The notes under the pieces: generated by a model | What the model saw: the letters and a program-made list of their open reading frames with translations, nothing else | Database searches by the model: none | What the model was told of the DNA's origin: nothing | In this document: positions 18,219-26,971 of the stretch, piece after piece | How the letters are laid out: each line of letters starts with the position of its first letter | Numbering within the stretch: the stretch's first letter is position 1 | DNA from: Opacimonas immobilis | GTDB taxonomy: Bacteria > Pseudomonadota > Gammaproteobacteria > Enterobacterales > Alteromonadaceae | Reading direction: 5' to 3' | Assembly (NCBI RefSeq): GCF_048282545.1 | Contig: NZ_CP182485.1 | Coordinates: 1,426,001-1,490,000 of the forward strand | DNA: 64,000 nt | Translations under genes and position numbers: made by a program

Positions 18219-19510
18219 TGCAGAAACTATTAAAATTTTCAGTAGTTGCAGCCACTATGAGCCTTTCAATGGGGGTGTCTTCATTCGCGCTTGCGCAAGA
18301 AGATAAAGCTGCTAGTCCACCGCCACCTCCAGCGCTTCCAGTAGAGTGTCCAGGCTACAAGCCTGGTACTACGCAAATTGTTGGTGAGCGCGCGGGTAAA
18401 CGCGTAGCCAGAGCTTTTGAAGCTTACAACAATGATTTAATTGATGAAGCTTTAGAAATTCTTATTGAGATTGATCCTTCTGATTCATTTGATGCTGCTT
18501 ATGTAAACCGTTTTATCGGTAACATCATGGCAACCATTGATGGTCGTGGTCAAGAATCAAAGGGCTATTTGGTAAAAGCAGTTCAACAAAAAGAACTAAA
18601 CGATTCTGAACATGCTGGTACCTTGCGCTTACTAGGCGACTTGTCTTTGCAAGAAAAAGACTATCAAGACGCGATCAACTGGTACAATAAATGGATGGAT
18701 TTTACGTGTAAACAAGATCCAGACATTTATACTCGAATTGCTCAGGCTTACTACGAGCTTAAACAACTCGATAAAATCATTGCACCAGCAGATAAAGCCA
18801 TTGCCTTATATAAAGAGCCTAACAAAAACCCGTATGTGTTGAAGTTGACCTCTTATTACGAGCGCAAGTTATATCCTGATACAGTTAAAGTGGCAGAGGA
18901 GTTAGTTCGCCAATTTCCTGATAACAAACAATGGTGGTCACAGCTTGGTTTCTTCTATATGTTAGTGGAAGATTACAAGCGTGCCTTATCAACGTTTGAA
19001 ATGGCTTATGCACAAGGGTACTTAACTAAAGTTTCAGAAATCAAAGCTTTGGCTCAATTATATTCAACTAGTGATATTCCGCACAAAGCGGCTCTAATCC
19101 TTGAGAAGTATATCGAGTCAGGTTTAATTGAAAAGACTGAAACGAACTACTCACAGTTGGCTAATGCGTTCCATTCAGCTAAGTATCATGCGACGGCTGC
19201 AAAATACTACGGTATTGCTGCAGCAATCAACAATGATGCTGATTTGTGGCGCAAGCAAGGTGTTCTGTTGCTAGCTGCTGAAGATTACAAGGGCGCTGTT
19301 GTTGCTCTAGAAAAATCATTAGAAGCGGGCCCTGAAGATGAAGGCCGTGTGCAATTTGCGTTGATGGAAGCTAACTTCTATCAAAACAAGTTCCGCACAG
19401 CATATAAGCATGCGCTTGAAGCGAAGAAATTCCCTTCAGTTCGTCGTAATGCTAATGCATGGTCACCATACATCAAAGATAAAGCAAAGAATCGAGGTAT
19501 TAAGATTTAA
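18215..19510 (+). CDS. TPR-repeat protein of the TonB2 cluster
   Basis: 431 residues. A signal peptide ends near SSFALAQ, and the chain then has a proline stretch and multiple tetratricopeptide repeats over about 70-400 (for example LAQLYSTSDIPHKAALILEKYIESG, LANAFHSAKYHATAAKYYGIAAA). Such a periplasmic TPR protein closes the TonB2 operon in Vibrio and Shewanella-type clusters. It overlaps the tonB stop by 4 bp. The partner protein is unknown. The operon ends at the terminator at 19532-19565. Confidence 0.88.
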   Translation: MMQKLLKFSVVAATMSLSMGVSSFALAQEDKAASPPPPPALPVECPGYKPGTTQIVGERAGKRVARAFEAYNNDLIDEALEILIEIDPSDSFDAAYVNRFIGNIMATIDGRGQESKGYLVKAVQQKELNDSEHAGTLRLLGDLSLQEKDYQDAINWYNKWMDFTCKQDPDIYTRIAQAYYELKQLDKIIAPADKAIALYKEPNKNPYVLKLTSYYERKLYPDTVKVAEELVRQFPDNKQWWSQLGFFYMLVEDYKRALSTFEMAYAQGYLTKVSEIKALAQLYSTSDIPHKAALILEKYIESGLIEKTETNYSQLANAFHSAKYHATAAKYYGIAAAINNDADLWRKQGVLLLAAEDYKGAVVALEKSLEAGPEDEGRVQFALMEANFYQNKFRTAYKHALEAKKFPSVRRNANAWSPYIKDKAKNRGIKI

Positions 19511-19531
19511 TATCTGATTTCCTAAGTTAGT

Positions 19532-19565
19532 AAAAAGCTGGTCTCATTGAGTCCAGCTTTTTTTT
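19532..19565. terminator. Bidirectional terminator between the TonB2 operon and tmcA
   Basis: AAAAAGCTGG (19532-19541) / CCAGCTTTTT (19553-19562) has an 11-nt loop. The T run on the plus strand and the matching A run on the other side allow it to serve both convergent transcription units. Confidence 0.85.
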
Positions 19566-21531
19566 ATATTTCTGATTTGATTCGTTTAACAAGTTCAGCC
19601 TTGCCATGGCAACCTATTTTTTGGTAACGCTGCTCTGTTGTTAGATCCTGATTGTCATACCAAGTTGATAATGTCTTACTTTTAATACCACCCATTAAAT
19701 GTAAGCCCATCAATGCGTAATCGGCGTTATCAAAATGCCTTTTGCCCATTTTGAAGTCGTCCAGCATAGCCATGAGAACGTCTTTGTGTTTGCCAAGCCT
19801 AGCCAACAGTTTGCTACCCAGAGTTTTAGAATTCGCCCACTGTCCTTGCAGTGCAATGAGCGCATCTAGATCATGAAGCAGTTGTTGATCGTGCCTATGC
19901 ATGACCATGACATTTTGCATGCCCGAAGCGGTATTAGCTTGCCTACCATATCGTATGACTGCAAAGCCATTACGTTGCCAAAAATGTTGAGTGTGTTTTT
20001 GTAAAGAAAAAGAGCTGGTCACTTTAATGTTATCTTTGCGAGCACGGTTTAACAAATCTTGTACCAATTGTGAACCAATACCTTGTCTTCGTTTATCATG
20101 TGTTACTGCGATACGATTGATGCGCCAATGGGTCTGTTCGAGTATGCCTTGGGCTCGGTAAGTGTGCGCAAGTAGTTGTAGTCCCAGATGTCCTTGCACT
20201 CGTCTTGTGCCAGACATGATCCGCTCTTTAAGTGCATCACTTTCTGCCACAAGGTTTTCTTCAAAATATAGTAAAACGCCATTAATCCGTGATTTTTCAA
20301 CATGCACGAGACAATGAGTATTCGGACAATCAAACAATCGTTGTAAATCATCTGGACGTGTTTGGTAGTGGGCTTCACTTAATAGTGAATAACAGGAAAG
20401 TAATACATCAGAGTCCTTTTTTATCTGATGAATGCCATCATTAAGTGAGACAGTGTTTTGGGTTTCTAGCGCTAAGGCTGATTCAATTGGACAGGGGATT
20501 TGAAAACGAAATGCAGTTGTTAGCTGAATAAGATGATAAGAGGATAATTGATCTACAAATATTCTTTTAAATCCTTGGCCAGTTCCTTCATAGCCATGTG
20601 TTGTTGTACTGTACACTTTTGCACCTTGTAGTGCTTGTATTTTTTTAAGTACTAAAAGACTGAAAGATGCTGCTTCATCTACTAGAATTACATCCCATAG
20701 ATTGTGTATCAGCGAATTATCTGGAGAAGTAAGCGCAAGCTCTCCAGTGGCGATAGATGTGCACCTATTTCTTGGAATAGTTTGTTTGGCAAAGTGCTCA
20801 AGCGTCGTTTTGAGAACGTCAATGTTATTGTGATGTTGTTGTATACATAGCACCTTATTTCCAGAGTGTAAAAGCTGAAATGCGAGTCGAGCAAGCAAAT
20901 GAGACTTGCCTCGTCCTCGTTGTGCCATGACCACTACATTTTTGTCCTTTTCGTTAGAGCATTCTAGATGGTCGACAATAGATTGCAGTGCGCTAGTTTG
21001 TTCTTGTATTGCAATATTAATTTGTTCTAAAAATTGTTTATTACTATGTACTTCTGCGACGTTATCCGACTTCGAAACATCAATGTCATAATTTGGAAAA
21101 ATAGACGCTATGTGCTGTTTGAGACAGTCCCACAACGATGAACAAACCAGTGATTGATTAAGTGGATAACTCAGAGAAATGCCTGTGTATGTTGTATTCG
21201 GTTCAATAATACATAATTTGCCATGTGCTTTAACGGTACCGCTAACCGCTAGAAGGGACTGAAATCGAAAACCAGAAACACCTGTCATATCAAAAATAAC
21301 AAGATCAAACTCTTGTCCAAGCGCTTGCGTGTAATGCTTAGGAGAAAGGGAGGTCGTACAATATGCAGCCAAATCCTGATGGTCACCAAGGTAAAAAACA
21401 CACGCCGAATGATGACCCCTTGTTTGAAGATGTACATATTCACGGATCTTTGAATAATCCGAAAAAATAATAATTTGTCTAGACACGCGCTTTTCTTTAT
21501 TCTGTTCAGTATGCAAATATATCAAAGCCAT
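19564..21531 (-). CDS. tmcA: TmcA, tRNA(Met) cytidine acetyltransferase
   Basis: 655 residues from the ATG at 21529-21531 (a TTG six codons upstream is less likely). Domain order matches E. coli TmcA (671): N-terminal DUF1726-type domain, RecD-like ATPase with Walker A MAQRGRGKSHLLARLA (about 205-220) and VDEAASF, the motif STTTHGYEGTGQGF, then a GNAT acetyltransferase (RINRIAVTHDKRRQGIGSQLV) and a C-terminal helical part. It acetylates C34 of the elongator methionine tRNA using acetyl-CoA and ATP. Its start lies 34 bp from a divergent histidine kinase gene. Confidence 0.94.
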   Translation of the reverse strand: MALIYLHTEQNKEKRVSRQIIIFSDYSKIREYVHLQTRGHHSACVFYLGDHQDLAAYCTTSLSPKHYTQALGQEFDLVIFDMTGVSGFRFQSLLAVSGTVKAHGKLCIIEPNTTYTGISLSYPLNQSLVCSSLWDCLKQHIASIFPNYDIDVSKSDNVAEVHSNKQFLEQINIAIQEQTSALQSIVDHLECSNEKDKNVVVMAQRGRGKSHLLARLAFQLLHSGNKVLCIQQHHNNIDVLKTTLEHFAKQTIPRNRCTSIATGELALTSPDNSLIHNLWDVILVDEAASFSLLVLKKIQALQGAKVYSTTTHGYEGTGQGFKRIFVDQLSSYHLIQLTTAFRFQIPCPIESALALETQNTVSLNDGIHQIKKDSDVLLSCYSLLSEAHYQTRPDDLQRLFDCPNTHCLVHVEKSRINGVLLYFEENLVAESDALKERIMSGTRRVQGHLGLQLLAHTYRAQGILEQTHWRINRIAVTHDKRRQGIGSQLVQDLLNRARKDNIKVTSSFSLQKHTQHFWQRNGFAVIRYGRQANTASGMQNVMVMHRHDQQLLHDLDALIALQGQWANSKTLGSKLLARLGKHKDVLMAMLDDFKMGKRHFDNADYALMGLHLMGGIKSKTLSTWYDNQDLTTEQRYQKIGCHGKAELVKRIKSEI

Positions 21532-21565
21532 TGTGGATTTTCGAGCCAATAGTCATTGCCGTTAC

Positions 21566-23287
21566 ATGAATAAAACCAATAGCTCAAGTAGAACACTAAA
21601 AAAGCTTCGCTTAGCCCGCAATATTAGTATTGCCATACTGTATGTATTTTTATGTTTTGTTGTGATTCGTAATGAAATCTTGCATATTGAATCTCAGCTA
21701 GATGTTGAACAAAAACATTTTGTGAATCAAGTTGAGACGTTTGAAACGTCAATCATTCAAGTTATTGATAGTTTTTCGGCATTTATTGCTCAGACACCGT
21801 CCCCAAGTTCACTCCAAAAACACGATTTTGCCAATCGTTTAATCACAACATATCCATATATTTATATGATTGGGCAAATTGAAACACTTGACGAGTCCAG
21901 AATAGCGTCAATGTTATCGCCAACATTTCAATTAAAACAGATAACGGTTTCAGATAATGGCAAACTGTTATTAAAGCCAAAGCACCCAGATGAATTAAAT
22001 TACGTGATTACTTGGGTGCACCCTGATGTAAGCCCAGTCAACAGTGTTATAGGGCTTGATGTCTCAAACGTTCAAAAATTACAGCCTTTATTTGCATCAG
22101 CACGCAACTATAAGCAGACACAAATAGGAGAGCCAATAACCCGAGATACATTAACCATGGAAACATTTGAAATGATCCAGGGGGGGTATGCTTTCTCGAT
22201 TAACCAAGTTTCAAAGTATGTATCTAACACCGATGATATAGATAATGCTTTGTTGTCAACAATATTGTTTGAACACAAAATGCTTGTTTCGCATTTGCAG
22301 GAGTTCTTGCCAAATATCAACATGCAAGTCACGATTGATTACTTGGATCAGGCACTTGTGTATGGCAGTCCTGAGATTGTTGATAACTCCATAATGACGA
22401 TTCAAAAACGGTTTGATGTTTCCCTGTTTGATTCAAAATTAAACATTGTGCTTGAACAATCAATACAGTATGAAGCCCTAAATTTAGAGCTCATTGGCCT
22501 TATGACGGTTTATTTGATCTTAAATCTTATTGTATTTGAAAAGTTACATAACAATGTGGTTAGAAAACACAGTTATTTGCAAACGGTGAACTCAAAGCTT
22601 CGCGAAAACATCAAAAACCGCTCGGATTTATTTGGTTTCATAGCACATGAACTTAAAACACCTCTGACCCTCATCTCATCGCCGACTCAGCAGCTTTTAT
22701 CAGATGACAGTGTCGATCCTGATATACGTGAAAATTTACAGGTTATTCAGCGCAACACGCAGCGTATTCAAAGTATCATCGATCGGATTTTGACTATTAA
22801 ACAGTTTCAGTCTAGAGATTTGGCCCCCGAGAAAATCAATATGGTCAAAGAGTTAAATGCCATTATTGCTCGTTATAGGCCTTTACTGGATAGAAAAAAC
22901 TTAGATTTTGTACTGCAAGGTAATCAGTATGACTTGATTTCTTTAGTAGAAGATTTAGCCTCATATCAAATTGTGTTGGAAAACCTATTCAGTAACGCCG
23001 CGAAATATACCACCGCGAATGGTATTGTGATCGTTGATTGGTATTGTCACGACGGTTTTTTCCAAATCGATGTGCGAAATTCTTGTCCATTGATGAATGA
23101 TGAAGAGCGCAGTAAGTTGTTTACTAAATACGTTCGTTCACATGATAGCGAGCAAGAAGGTGTTGGTCTTGGTCTGGGCTTAGTCAGAGAAATTTGTGAG
23201 AAAAATCAATGGATATTAAATTGTAAAAGCATCATTATCGAAAACGAGCCATTTATAGAATTTAATATTTCGATTCCTATGCGTTAA
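21566..23287 (+). CDS. Orphan sensor histidine kinase
   Basis: 573 residues from the ATG at 21566 (an upstream GTG at 21533 overlaps tmcA). Two membrane helices (about residues 19-36 and 309-330) enclose a ~270-residue periplasmic sensor region with no family I can name. A HisKA domain follows, with the phosphoacceptor His361 in FGFIAHELKTPLTLI. The HATPase domain has the N box ENLFSNAAKYT and the G box EGVGLGLGLVREIC. No response regulator adjoins it; the next gene downstream is the thiamine receptor under its own riboswitch. The signal and partner are unknown. Confidence 0.87.
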   Translation: MNKTNSSSRTLKKLRLARNISIAILYVFLCFVVIRNEILHIESQLDVEQKHFVNQVETFETSIIQVIDSFSAFIAQTPSPSSLQKHDFANRLITTYPYIYMIGQIETLDESRIASMLSPTFQLKQITVSDNGKLLLKPKHPDELNYVITWVHPDVSPVNSVIGLDVSNVQKLQPLFASARNYKQTQIGEPITRDTLTMETFEMIQGGYAFSINQVSKYVSNTDDIDNALLSTILFEHKMLVSHLQEFLPNINMQVTIDYLDQALVYGSPEIVDNSIMTIQKRFDVSLFDSKLNIVLEQSIQYEALNLELIGLMTVYLILNLIVFEKLHNNVVRKHSYLQTVNSKLRENIKNRSDLFGFIAHELKTPLTLISSPTQQLLSDDSVDPDIRENLQVIQRNTQRIQSIIDRILTIKQFQSRDLAPEKINMVKELNAIIARYRPLLDRKNLDFVLQGNQYDLISLVEDLASYQIVLENLFSNAAKYTTANGIVIVDWYCHDGFFQIDVRNSCPLMNDEERSKLFTKYVRSHDSEQEGVGLGLGLVREICEKNQWILNCKSIIIENEPFIEFNISIPMR

Positions 23288-23349
23288 ACCACCCACTTTC
23301 TTTTTTAAGATAGCTTGAATTCTGATGTATTCATTGCTATCTTCCTGCC

Positions 23350-23450
23350 TGCCAAGGGGTGCTTTACCTGAATGTTAGTGTTCAGGCTAAGGCTGAGATC
23401 ACATGAAACCCTTACACCTGATCCGGATAATGCCGGCGTAGGAATTGGTT
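23350..23450 (+). promoter_or_regulatory. TPP (thiamine pyrophosphate) riboswitch
   Basis: All THI-element landmarks are present in order: GGGGTGC (23356-23362), a P3 extension hairpin CCTGAA/TTCAGG, GGCTGAGATCA, ACCCTTACACCTGATCCGGATAATGCCGGCGTAGGAA. P1 closes with CCAA (23352-23355) and TTGG (23445-23448). It lies 75 bp upstream of the receptor at 23525, so thiamine pyrophosphate should repress this operon. Confidence 0.95.
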
Positions 23451-23524
23451 GAGACCTATCTAATTTAACCTTCCGAAACCGGATCCGTTTGTTATTAATA
23501 CATTTAACATAATGAGATCCAATA

Positions 23525-25585
23525 ATGAAAAACACCTTTTTATCTTTAGCCCTCATATCTGCTATTGCCAGTCATGCTCTGGTGTTTGCTACCGAGGACA
23601 ATTTGGTTGAAAAAATCGAAACCATCACCGTAAATGGCGACTTCTCTGCATTAGCTTTGTCAGAACTATCTCAGAGCGCATCCGTGATTGATGCATCGAC
23701 TTTACAGACGCGACAGGCTTTTCACAGTGAAGATATCTTGTCCGGTATTGCCAATGTTAATTTGAGCTCTGGCGCCTCACGGGCTCGTTTTATTCAAATT
23801 CGAGGCATTGGTGAACGCAGTCAATTTGCTGAGCCGATTAATCCATCCGTTGGAATGATGCTGGACGGTCTTGATATAAGTGGTTTGGGCGCGTTAGCTA
23901 CGATATTTGACGTAGCGCAGGTTGAGGTTTTACGTGGGCCTCAGGCAACCGCTCATGGTGCTAATGGCCTTGCTGGCGTGGTAAATTTCGTGTCGATTGC
24001 CCCATCTGCAGAGCCACAAGGTTATGTCCGTTTAGGCTTGGCTCAAGACGATACATTATTGGTTGCGGCAGCATATTCGCAAGGGTTATCTGAATCTCTG
24101 AATGCTCGAGTTGCGTTTCAGCAATATCAAAGTAATGGCTTTGTCAAAAACGCCTATTTACAGCGCGATGATACTGATGACATCAAAGAAACTAATGCCC
24201 GTCTAGCCTTTCACTACCAATCCTCAACACAGCAAGCATTCACTCTGAATCTGTTTCACGGTTACGTCAATAATGGCTATGACGCCTTTTCATTGGATAA
24301 CGATAATGTTTCTCGAGCTGATGAACCAGGGCATGACCGGCTCAAAGGGGAAGGGATTACTTTATCGAGTATGACGGATTTTGATTGGGGAACACTCACA
24401 CTAAGTGGCGCTGCTCTTTCTTCAAATAGTTTATATAGCTATGATGAGGATTGGACCTATGTTGGCTTTCACCCTTGGGAATACAGTTCAGTTGATGCCT
24501 ACTATAGAGATCGAGACAATCGTTCCTTGGCGGTGATTGCGCGTTCAGAACAAGATCTGGAACAAGCCCATTGGACCTTGGGGGTTCAATATAAAGCCAG
24601 TGATGAAAATTTACTGAGAGAGTATACTTATGCAGACAATGATTTTACGAGTCGCTATGACCCAGAAACAACCGCATTATTCGGTCAATATAACTATCCA
24701 CTAGCGAACAATTTGTTGGCTGAAGCGGGTGTGCGTCTAGAACGATTCACTGCTGAATACCATGACAATTCTGGTTTTTCCGAACAGCAATCGGAAACGT
24801 TGCTCGGGGGTAAAATTGGACTGAGCTATCGTCAACCTGGCTTAACCTATTATGGCAGCATTAGCCGTGGATATAAAGCCGGTGGGTTTAACCCAAGTGA
24901 AGCAGTGAGTAACGCGCAAAGAACTTATGATGCGGAATACAACTGGAATTATGAATTGGGTGTCAAGTATCAAACTAAGCAACTATCGTCTCGCTTAGCT
25001 ATTTTCCAAATGGTACGTAAAAATACACAAATCAGTGATTTTGCGGTGGTTCAAGGCCCAGATAATTCTGTACAATTTATCGATATTATTGATAACGCTG
25101 ACAATGGCACCAATCGTGGCGTAGAGTTAGAAGTTCGTTGGCAGCCAGACTCTCAGATTGAGTTTGGAGCAGATGTGGGTTATCTGGATGCGTATTTTAA
25201 CGGTTTTACCCGAGCAGACGGTACGCAAGTTACCAAGCAACAACAAGCGCAATCACCCCGCGGCAGTTTTCATTTTTTTGCTAATTTAGGTTTGTCTGAA
25301 ACGTGGCAAGGATACCTAGTCGTGGAAGGTAAATCATCTCATCGTTTCAGCGACGGGCATGATGAAATTAATCCAGCTTATGTGTTGACCCATTTAACAT
25401 TGACCAAAGATGTCGGGCCATACACCATCAGTTTCTGGGGAAAAAATCTCTTTGATACACAATACTACACCAGAGGTTTTGGTGGATTTTCAAATGACCC
25501 TAGAGATTACTATGCGCAACCTGAGCCATACTATCAATTCGGTAATGGTCGTCGTTTTGGTGTGAACTTCAACCTGGAATTCTAA
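23525..25585 (+). CDS. TonB-dependent receptor, probable thiamine (or precursor) outer-membrane transporter
   Basis: 686 residues. The signal peptide ends near HALVFA, with a TonB-box-like VEKIETITVNGD. The plug domain (about 45-150) shows SAISVIDAS-like sequence, ARFIQIRGIGERSQF and VEVLRGPQATAHGANGLAGVVNF. The beta-barrel ends in FGVNFNLEF with a terminal Phe. Control by the TPP riboswitch and the downstream pnuT and kinase genes identify thiamine or a related compound as the likely substrate; this specificity is inferred from context, as known for similar operons in Shewanella. Its stop overlaps the pnuT start (TAATG). Confidence 0.9.
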   Translation: MKNTFLSLALISAIASHALVFATEDNLVEKIETITVNGDFSALALSELSQSASVIDASTLQTRQAFHSEDILSGIANVNLSSGASRARFIQIRGIGERSQFAEPINPSVGMMLDGLDISGLGALATIFDVAQVEVLRGPQATAHGANGLAGVVNFVSIAPSAEPQGYVRLGLAQDDTLLVAAAYSQGLSESLNARVAFQQYQSNGFVKNAYLQRDDTDDIKETNARLAFHYQSSTQQAFTLNLFHGYVNNGYDAFSLDNDNVSRADEPGHDRLKGEGITLSSMTDFDWGTLTLSGAALSSNSLYSYDEDWTYVGFHPWEYSSVDAYYRDRDNRSLAVIARSEQDLEQAHWTLGVQYKASDENLLREYTYADNDFTSRYDPETTALFGQYNYPLANNLLAEAGVRLERFTAEYHDNSGFSEQQSETLLGGKIGLSYRQPGLTYYGSISRGYKAGGFNPSEAVSNAQRTYDAEYNWNYELGVKYQTKQLSSRLAIFQMVRKNTQISDFAVVQGPDNSVQFIDIIDNADNGTNRGVELEVRWQPDSQIEFGADVGYLDAYFNGFTRADGTQVTKQQQAQSPRGSFHFFANLGLSETWQGYLVVEGKSSHRFSDGHDEINPAYVLTHLTLTKDVGPYTISFWGKNLFDTQYYTRGFGGFSNDPRDYYAQPEPYYQFGNGRRFGVNFNLEF

Positions 25586-26148
25586 TGGTAGAATTATTGT
25601 CCATCTCTTGGCTCGAAGCCGTCGCAGCATTATTAGGTATACTTTATATTTATGCGGTGAGCCAAGAGTGGCCAATTGCTTGGCCAGCAGCCTTTGTGAG
25701 TACGGCACTTTATACCTATGTATTTGGGGATTCTACCTTGTGGTACAGTGCTGGGTTAAATGTGTATTACATGGGTATGGCGGTATATGGTTATTGGCAA
25801 TGGACATATGGGAACAAAGCACAAATTGGAGACATTTCTAGTCGCTCCTCGCAATGGCATGTTACTTATGTCGTAACGGGGTTGGCGATAGTTTGTACCT
25901 TGGTCTTTTGGTCAGAACAGGCTTGGTTGGACTGGGCAACATTAGATGCGTTGATTATGGTATTCTCCGTCATGACGACGGTGTTAGTGGCACACAAATA
26001 CCTCTCTAATTGGGTGTATTGGATGATAATTAATACTCTAGCCATGCTCCTATATTGGCAATATGCCTTGTGGTTTACCGTTGGTTTGTATTTTGTGTAT
26101 CTGGTATTTTCAGTTTTTGGATGGCGACAGTGGCGCAAGCGTGCTTAG
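25585..26148 (+). CDS. pnuT: PnuT-like thiamine transporter (PnuC family)
   Basis: 187 residues with about six to seven hydrophobic helices. The PnuC-family signatures GLNVYYMGMAVYGYWQWTYG and a helix with NWVYWMIINTLAMLLYWQYALWF type sequence carry the conserved W-x-x-x-N residues that bind the ring of the vitamin. PnuT proteins move thiamine across the inner membrane by facilitated diffusion, trapped by later phosphorylation. The TPP riboswitch and the downstream kinase support PnuT over PnuC (nicotinamide riboside). The start overlaps the receptor stop. Confidence 0.9.
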   Translation: MVELLSISWLEAVAALLGILYIYAVSQEWPIAWPAAFVSTALYTYVFGDSTLWYSAGLNVYYMGMAVYGYWQWTYGNKAQIGDISSRSSQWHVTYVVTGLAIVCTLVFWSEQAWLDWATLDALIMVFSVMTTVLVAHKYLSNWVYWMIINTLAMLLYWQYALWFTVGLYFVYLVFSVFGWRQWRKRA

Positions 26149-26828
26149 ACATTTTACGTCAAATAACTCACCAGCAACCTGATGCTAAACACATATCGAG
26201 TGTTCAGTTAGACGGTACTCATCAAAATTATTGCTATCATTGGGGCGATGAGAAGTTTTTGGTCAAAATACTTCGACCTCATGCTGGAGAGCTTTTTTCG
26301 TGGGATTCTCATTGGCGTTTACAATCTTTATTGGCCGTTCATGGAATCGCCCCTAATGTGTATCATTTTGAACAGGATATCTGGGTAGAGCAGTGGATAT
26401 CTAATGCTAATTGTTCTACTGATGATATTTTAGAAACTGCGCGTGCAATGGCTCGAATGCATCACATACCATTATTTGGGCGTGACGCAAGTTGTGCCAA
26501 ATGGTACCCAAAATTGAGTGAAAAACTCCCCGAGTGTTGGCAAAACGATCGGGTATTTGGTCACAATGATTTACAAACGACACATATCATTGCTCAGAAA
26601 GTGGTTGATTGGGAATATGCTGGGACGACGGAAAGGGCTTATGATATCGCAAATTGTGTTGTCATAAATGGTTGGTCATCCGCGCAGCAGAATGCATTTT
26701 TGACGCATTATTGCGCACTAATATCTCCCTTGAACTATGAATTAGCCAGTGCGGTAAATGCCTACATACCCATCGTTCGAGAGATAAATTCACAATGGGT
26801 GAGCAAATTTTCTAACCCGACCATTTAA
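26121..26828 (+). CDS. Thiamine kinase-like phosphotransferase (APH/choline kinase family)
   Basis: 235 residues from the ATG at 26121, which overlaps the pnuT end by 28 bp; a longer start at 26055 would run far into pnuT. The Brenner-type catalytic loop is VFGHNDLQTTHI (Asp catalytic) and the metal site is VVDWEYAG. An N-lobe with KFLVKILRP supplies the ATP lysine. In this operon it most likely phosphorylates imported thiamine, giving thiamine monophosphate as ThiK does and trapping it in the cell. The substrate is inferred from context. Confidence 0.82.
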   Translation: MATVAQACLDILRQITHQQPDAKHISSVQLDGTHQNYCYHWGDEKFLVKILRPHAGELFSWDSHWRLQSLLAVHGIAPNVYHFEQDIWVEQWISNANCSTDDILETARAMARMHHIPLFGRDASCAKWYPKLSEKLPECWQNDRVFGHNDLQTTHIIAQKVVDWEYAGTTERAYDIANCVVINGWSSAQQNAFLTHYCALISPLNYELASAVNAYIPIVREINSQWVSKFSNPTI

Positions 26829-26853
26829 AGCTTTACCTTTAGTTTAACCCTTG

Positions 26854-26859
26854 TATAAT
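26854..26859 (+). promoter_or_regulatory. -10 element of the tRNA-Trp promoter
   Basis: A perfect TATAAT lies 14 bp upstream of the tRNA gene. The matching -35 (CTTTAC at 26831-26836, 17 bp away) is poor. Confidence 0.5.
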
Positions 26860-26872
26860 GCACATCCGTTGT

Positions 26873-26949
26873 AGGGGCGTAGTTCCAATTGGTAGAACAG
26901 CGGTCTCCAAAACCGATGGTTGGGGGTTCGAATCCCTCCGCCCCTGCCA
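26873..26949 (+). tRNA. tRNA-Trp (anticodon CCA)
   Basis: 77 nt including an encoded CCA end. The acceptor stem AGGGGCG (26873-26879) pairs with CGCCCCT (26939-26945). The anticodon loop CTCCAAA carries CCA, and the T loop is GGTTCGAATCC-type. It lies 22 bp before rfaH. Confidence 0.97.
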
Positions 26950-26971
26950 ACTTTCTTCGAGGTAAACCAAG

